Below, one piece after another: positions 60,639-64,000 of a stretch of DNA of 64,000 nucleotides. The notes under the pieces were generated by a model that was given only the letters and a program-made list of their open reading frames with translations, was not told where the DNA came from and did no database searches. Within the stretch, counting starts at the first letter, position 1. Every line of letters begins with the position of its first letter. A program made the position numbers and the translations under genes. The stretch comes from Hoeflea marina (GTDB lineage: Bacteria; Pseudomonadota; Alphaproteobacteria; Rhizobiales; Rhizobiaceae), in the NCBI RefSeq assembly GCF_003182275.1, contig NZ_QGTR01000002.1:786237-850236 (forward strand), written 5' to 3'.

Positions 60639-60719
60639 TGTTGCCGCAATTGCCGGCGCCGGCCAACGGCCCTTGCGGGCCATCGGTCGGCGTGCCGGTC
60701 CTATCGGGCTCTCGGGCCT

Positions 60720-61412
60720 CTAGCTCAACGCCGCCGGCATCCTGGATGGCCTGACGATCACCTTGCCGCCGCTGCGAGCCCGGTCGTGAAGGTCGATGAT
60801 GTCCTGGTTGAGCAGCCGGATGCAGCCCGACGACACCGCCTTGCCGATCGAGTTCGCCTCCGGATTGCCGTGCAGCCGGTAAAGCGTGTCCTCGCCGTTG
60901 TGGAAAAGATAGAGCGCCCGGGCGCCAAGCGGGTTCATCAGCCCCGGCTCCATGCCGCCATTGGCGACCGAATAGGGCTCGAGCTTCGGATTGCGCGCCA
61001 CCATGTCGTCGGGCGCCTTCCACGTCGGCCATTTGCGCTTGTACTGGATGACGGCGTCCCCCGACCAGGCGAAGCCCTGCTTGCCGACGCCCACGCCGTA
61101 GCGCATCGCCGTTCCGCCCTCCTCGACGAGATGCAGGTGGAACGCCGTCGGATCGACGATGATCGTGCCTGCCGCCTCCTGCGGGAAGGGGTTGGCAACG
61201 CGCCTGCGCCAGTAGCGCGGCGGGACCACGCCAGCCGGCACGGCGGGGATGAGAAAGCCGCCGTCCTCCACCGCGCCATAGAAGGCCGGCATGATGGAGG
61301 ATTGCGCTTCGACGGCGACATCGGTGCCGGCTTGTCGGCTGCTGCCCGTCGTCGTGCAGCCCGAGAGCGCGGCCATCGAGGCTGCGCCGAGAAAAAGGCG
61401 TCGGGTAATCAT
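60720..61412 (-). CDS. L,D-transpeptidase (YkuD/ErfK family)
   Basis: 230 residues from the ATG at 61412. The N-terminus MITRRLFLGAASMAALSGCTT combines an Arg-Arg pair with a lipobox-like LSGC, so it is either a Tat-exported lipoprotein or simply exported. The catalytic motif HGNPEANSIGKAVSSGCIR contains the His and the SxGCxR nucleophile Cys of YkuD enzymes. The expected role is 3-3 cross-linking of peptidoglycan or attachment of proteins to it, in the periplasm. Upstream on the same strand is a small exported protein. Confidence 0.88.
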   Translation of the reverse strand: MITRRLFLGAASMAALSGCTTTGSSRQAGTDVAVEAQSSIMPAFYGAVEDGGFLIPAVPAGVVPPRYWRRRVANPFPQEAAGTIIVDPTAFHLHLVEEGGTAMRYGVGVGKQGFAWSGDAVIQYKRKWPTWKAPDDMVARNPKLEPYSVANGGMEPGLMNPLGARALYLFHNGEDTLYRLHGNPEANSIGKAVSSGCIRLLNQDIIDLHDRARSGGKVIVRPSRMPAALS

Positions 61413-61471
61413 GGGTCGAATTCCTGTGCTGAATGAAACTGGGCGCGCCCGGGGCACGCCCGCCTGTCGTT

Positions 61472-61807
61472 TCAGCTCAGGCGCGGCGGCCGGAAGAAGC
61501 GGCCCTCGCGCAGGCCGCGGCCGATTTCGGAGAGCGAGCGATTGTGGGCGGCGAAAGAGGAGACCAGCGCCAGCTGCCTGGCATCGGTCGGATAGCCGAG
61601 GTCGATGGCGCAGCTCGTCCATGCCATGGCGCCGCGCTGGCAGTGCTTGGAAGCGGCCACGCCGCCCGCCTGGATGGCGGGCGACCCTGCAATCGCGATG
61701 ACGGCCGGCTGCGCCGCGTCGCGCGCGCTCAGTCCCCGCGCCAGCGGCCCGGTGAAGGCAAGCGCGGCGGCAATCAGACAGAGCAGAAGAAGGCGGTGGA
61801 TCGGCAT
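61472..61807 (-). CDS. Small exported protein of unknown function
   Basis: 111 residues. N-terminal signal MPIHRLLLLCLIAAALAFTG, then a short mature part with two Cys (SKHCQRGAMAWTSCAIDLGYP) that could form a disulfide. No family recognised. It is 59 bases upstream of the L,D-transpeptidase on the same strand, so they may share a transcript. The coding call rests on a plausible signal and composition. Confidence 0.6.
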   Translation of the reverse strand: MPIHRLLLLCLIAAALAFTGPLARGLSARDAAQPAVIAIAGSPAIQAGGVAASKHCQRGAMAWTSCAIDLGYPTDARQLALVSSFAAHNRSLSEIGRGLREGRFFRPPRLS

Positions 61808-62007
61808 GGGCCTCTTTTACCTCGCACCGGCTTCAATGCCAGCGCCGACTGTCCGTTCGCCAATCAACAATCGGTGAGCTGCCGGTAGGATGACCGGTCT
61901 CCGAAACAAGCCGCGCACCTAATCGTTTCAGTGCTGTGGCCGTGCGCCATGTCTCTTTACAAATGCGCGCGCACGGCCAAAATGGCGCCATCAATCGGGA
62001 GAATTTC

Positions 62008-63174
62008 ATGTCCGCATGCATTATCGGCTGGGCGCACACGGCGTTCGGCAAACTTGCCGACGAGACGGTCGAATCGCTCGTCACCCGCGTCGCCCGCGAG
62101 GCCATCGAACACGCCGGCCTCGAGGCCTCCGACATCGACGAGATCTATCTCGGCCATTTCAACGCCGGTTTCTCGGCCCAGGATTTCACTGCGAGCCTAG
62201 TGCTGCAGGCCGATGACGGCCTGCGCTTCAAGCCGACCACGCGGGTGGAAAACGCTTGCGCCACCGGTTCCGCCGCCGTCCACCAGGGCATCAAGGCGAT
62301 CCGCGCGGGCGCCGCAAAGCGGGTCCTTGTGGTCGGCGTCGAGCAGATGACGACGACGCCCGGGCCACAGATCGGCGCCAATCTTCTCAAGGCATCCTAT
62401 CTGCCGGAGGACGGCGACACACCCGCGGGCTTCGCCGGAGTCTTCGGCAATATCGCCGCCGCCTATTTCCAGCGCTACGGCGACCAGTCCGATGCCCTGG
62501 CGATGATTGCCGCCAAGAATCACAAGAACGGCGTCGACAATCCCTATGCCCAGATGCGCAAGGATTTTGGCTACGAGTTCTGCCGCACCGAGAGCGACAA
62601 GAACCCCTTCGTCGCCGGACCGCTCAAGCGCACCGACTGTTCGCTGGTCTCCGACGGCGCGGCGGCCATCGTGCTCGCCGATGTCGGCACCGCCATGCAG
62701 TCCAGGCGCGCCGTGCTGTTTCGCGCCGCCGAGCATGTGCAGGATTTCCTGCCGATGTCCAAGCGCGACATCCTCGCCTTCGAGGGCTGCGCGGTGGGCT
62801 GGAAGCAGGCCTTCGCCAGGTCCGGCACCTCGCTCGACGATCTGTCCTTCGTCGAGACCCATGACTGCTTCACCATTGCCGAATTGATCGAATACGAGGC
62901 CATGGGGCTCGCCAAGCCGGGGCAGGGGGCAGGCGTCGCCATGAGTGGCGAGACCGCGAAAGACGGCCGCCTGCCGGTCAATCCGTCGGGCGGGCTCAAG
63001 TCCAAGGGCCACCCGATCGGCGCCACCGGCGTTTCCATGCATGTGCTGTCCTCGATGCAGCTCACCGGCGAGGCCGGCGGCATCCAGGTGCCGGGCGCAA
63101 CGCTCGGCGGCATCTTCAACATGGGCGGCGCGGCGGTCGCCAATTACGTCTCCATCCTCGAGCGGATCCGGTGA
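62008..63174 (+). CDS. Thiolase family protein (acetyl-CoA acetyltransferase type)
   Basis: 388 residues from the ATG at 62008 (GGGAG upstream). Thiolase residues: ENACATGSAAVHQGI with the nucleophile Cys near residue 90, and GHPIGATGVSMHVL with the catalytic His; the final Cys of classical thiolases is replaced around NMGGAAVANY, as in SCP2-type thiolases. Such enzymes cleave or form 3-ketoacyl-CoA. The SDR gene overlaps its stop (GTGA), so the two are one operon, possibly a keto/hydroxyacyl-CoA step pair. Confidence 0.85.
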   Translation: MSACIIGWAHTAFGKLADETVESLVTRVAREAIEHAGLEASDIDEIYLGHFNAGFSAQDFTASLVLQADDGLRFKPTTRVENACATGSAAVHQGIKAIRAGAAKRVLVVGVEQMTTTPGPQIGANLLKASYLPEDGDTPAGFAGVFGNIAAAYFQRYGDQSDALAMIAAKNHKNGVDNPYAQMRKDFGYEFCRTESDKNPFVAGPLKRTDCSLVSDGAAAIVLADVGTAMQSRRAVLFRAAEHVQDFLPMSKRDILAFEGCAVGWKQAFARSGTSLDDLSFVETHDCFTIAELIEYEAMGLAKPGQGAGVAMSGETAKDGRLPVNPSGGLKSKGHPIGATGVSMHVLSSMQLTGEAGGIQVPGATLGGIFNMGGAAVANYVSILERIR

Positions 63175-63932
63175 GTGACACCGGCTTCGTCAGCGGCCAT
63201 GTGATCGTCACCGGCGGCGCATCGGGCATCGGCGAAGCCACGGTGCTGGCGCTCATCGATGACGGCGCCAGCGTCACCATACTCGACGTCGATGACGAGT
63301 CCGTCATTCGCGCCGAGGAGCGCCACCAGGGCGAGGATGTGCTGGTGCTTTCCTGCGACATCACCGACGAGGACGAGGTGACCGAGGCCATCGCCCGCGC
63401 CGTTGGCGTCTTCGGTCAGGTGACGGGGCTCGTCAATTGCGCCGGCATCGCCCGCGACATGCCCGCCGAAAAGACCTCGATCGAGGCGTTCCGCCAGATC
63501 ATCGACGTCAATCTTACCGGCACCTTCATTGTCTGCAAGGCCGCCCTCGACGAGATGGGGGACAGCCTCGCCATCGTCAATCTCGCCTCGGTCTCGGGGC
63601 TCAGGGCCAATTCCGGCCGTGCCGCCTACGGCGCGTCAAAGGCCGGGGTGGTGATGCTGAGCCAGGTGCTGGCCAATGAATGGGGCGCGTCCGGCGTTCG
63701 CGTCAATGTGGTGGCTCCAGGTCCGATCGACAGCCCGCTGATCCAGAAGCTGCATTCGCCGGACGACCGCAAGACCTGGACCAACCGCACGCCGCTCGGC
63801 CGCTACGGCCGCTCCACCGAAGTCGCCCGCGCCATCCGCTTCCTGCTGTCGGACGAAGCCAGCTACATCAACGGCCATGTGCTCACCGTCGACGGCGGCT
63901 TCACCTCATCCGGGATCATCGCCGGGCGGTGA
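63171..63932 (+). CDS. Short-chain dehydrogenase/reductase (SDR)
   Basis: 253 residues from a GTG overlapping the thiolase stop. Cofactor motif VTGGASGIGEATVLAL (TGxxxGxG, ~13-28), CDITDED (Asp after beta-3), NCAGIA (NAG motif), active-site Ser in NLASVSGL, YGASKAG (YxxxK) and APGPIDSPL. The Asp at the end of beta-2 (ILDVDD) favours NAD(H). Likely 3-hydroxyacyl or alcohol oxidation partner of the thiolase. Complete; the last 68 bases of the window hold no gene I can name. Confidence 0.88.
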   Translation: MSDTGFVSGHVIVTGGASGIGEATVLALIDDGASVTILDVDDESVIRAEERHQGEDVLVLSCDITDEDEVTEAIARAVGVFGQVTGLVNCAGIARDMPAEKTSIEAFRQIIDVNLTGTFIVCKAALDEMGDSLAIVNLASVSGLRANSGRAAYGASKAGVVMLSQVLANEWGASGVRVNVVAPGPIDSPLIQKLHSPDDRKTWTNRTPLGRYGRSTEVARAIRFLLSDEASYINGHVLTVDGGFTSSGIIAGR

Positions 63933-64000
63933 GGGGGACGCCGGGCACGGACATCCGCGCCTTCGGCCTCTGGCGAGCCCTCGCTATCGCGATCCCGGTG

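Overview
ORGANISM. The window looks like the chromosome of an alphaproteobacterium of the order Hyphomicrobiales (Rhizobiales), probably a Phyllobacteriaceae/Rhizobiaceae relative. The reasons are high GC content, tightly coupled operons with ATGA/GTGA/TGATG overlaps, a betI-betC-betB-betA choline locus, a type II lumazine synthase (RibH2) behind an FMN riboswitch, EcfG-type general-stress promoters (GGAAC-N16-CGTT) and an RNA with loop-exposed CCTCCTCCC motifs. I see no tRNA, rRNA, CRISPR array, intact insertion sequence or prophage. LAYOUT. 1-592: 3' end of a tannase/feruloyl-esterase-like gene. 835-992: a putative small RNA of four tandem hairpins, each with CCTCCTCCC in its loop. 1542-6987: a surface-glycan type cluster (pyruvyl transferase, GT25, GT29, B12-binding radical SAM with a C-terminal repeat region, GT4-like). 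7082-7382: small stress protein with an EcfG promoter. 7462-13815 (minus): nucleobase deaminase with a BMP-type nucleoside ABC importer, interrupted by intergenic repeats. 14096-14753: FMN riboswitch and ribH2. 14878-19377: AfuABC-type ABC importer behind a Pho-box-like site. 19436-20607: Fic AMPylase with duplicated operator-like palindromes. 20703-24437: inositol-phosphatase-like gene, a repeat-rich spacer, molybdopterin adenylyltransferase, and a divergent pair of EcfG-driven envelope/membrane units. 24427-30698 (minus): dppABCDF-type peptide importer with a membrane dipeptidase. 30940-39539: DeoR regulator divergent from a betaine-type ABC importer, an APH-fold kinase and an FAD/GcvT demethylating dehydrogenase. 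39654-45142: MipA-type outer-membrane protein, methyltransferase, second APH-fold kinase, CYTH-CHAD protein, diguanylate cyclase. 45249-47282: probable acquired block (DUF1330, enoyl-CoA hydratase, TetR) next to a decayed copy of the cysN 3' end. 47540-51789: cysN-cysD-cysH (minus) and divergent cysQ. 51829-58486: betI-betC-GST-betB and betA, with a toxin-antitoxin pair inserted on the opposite strand between betB and betA. 58638-59870: two paralogous PilZ-like genes, each behind an EcfG-type promoter. 60021-63932: glutathione transferase, L,D-transpeptidase, small exported protein, thiolase and SDR. HOW THE GENES WORK TOGETHER. Much of the window is small-molecule scavenging: nucleobases, peptides, betaine-like amines, choline or choline-O-sulfate, and possibly organophosphates. 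The choline and betaine routes feed osmoprotection and one-carbon demethylation. A second theme is stress: five EcfG-type promoters lie in front of small envelope, membrane or PilZ-like proteins. The most unusual items are the four-hairpin anti-Shine-Dalgarno RNA, the EcfG cluster, the DeoR/importer/kinase/demethylase operon, the toxin-antitoxin insertion in the bet locus and the cysN relic beside the acquired block. All calls come from reading the sequence; no database search or folding program was run.
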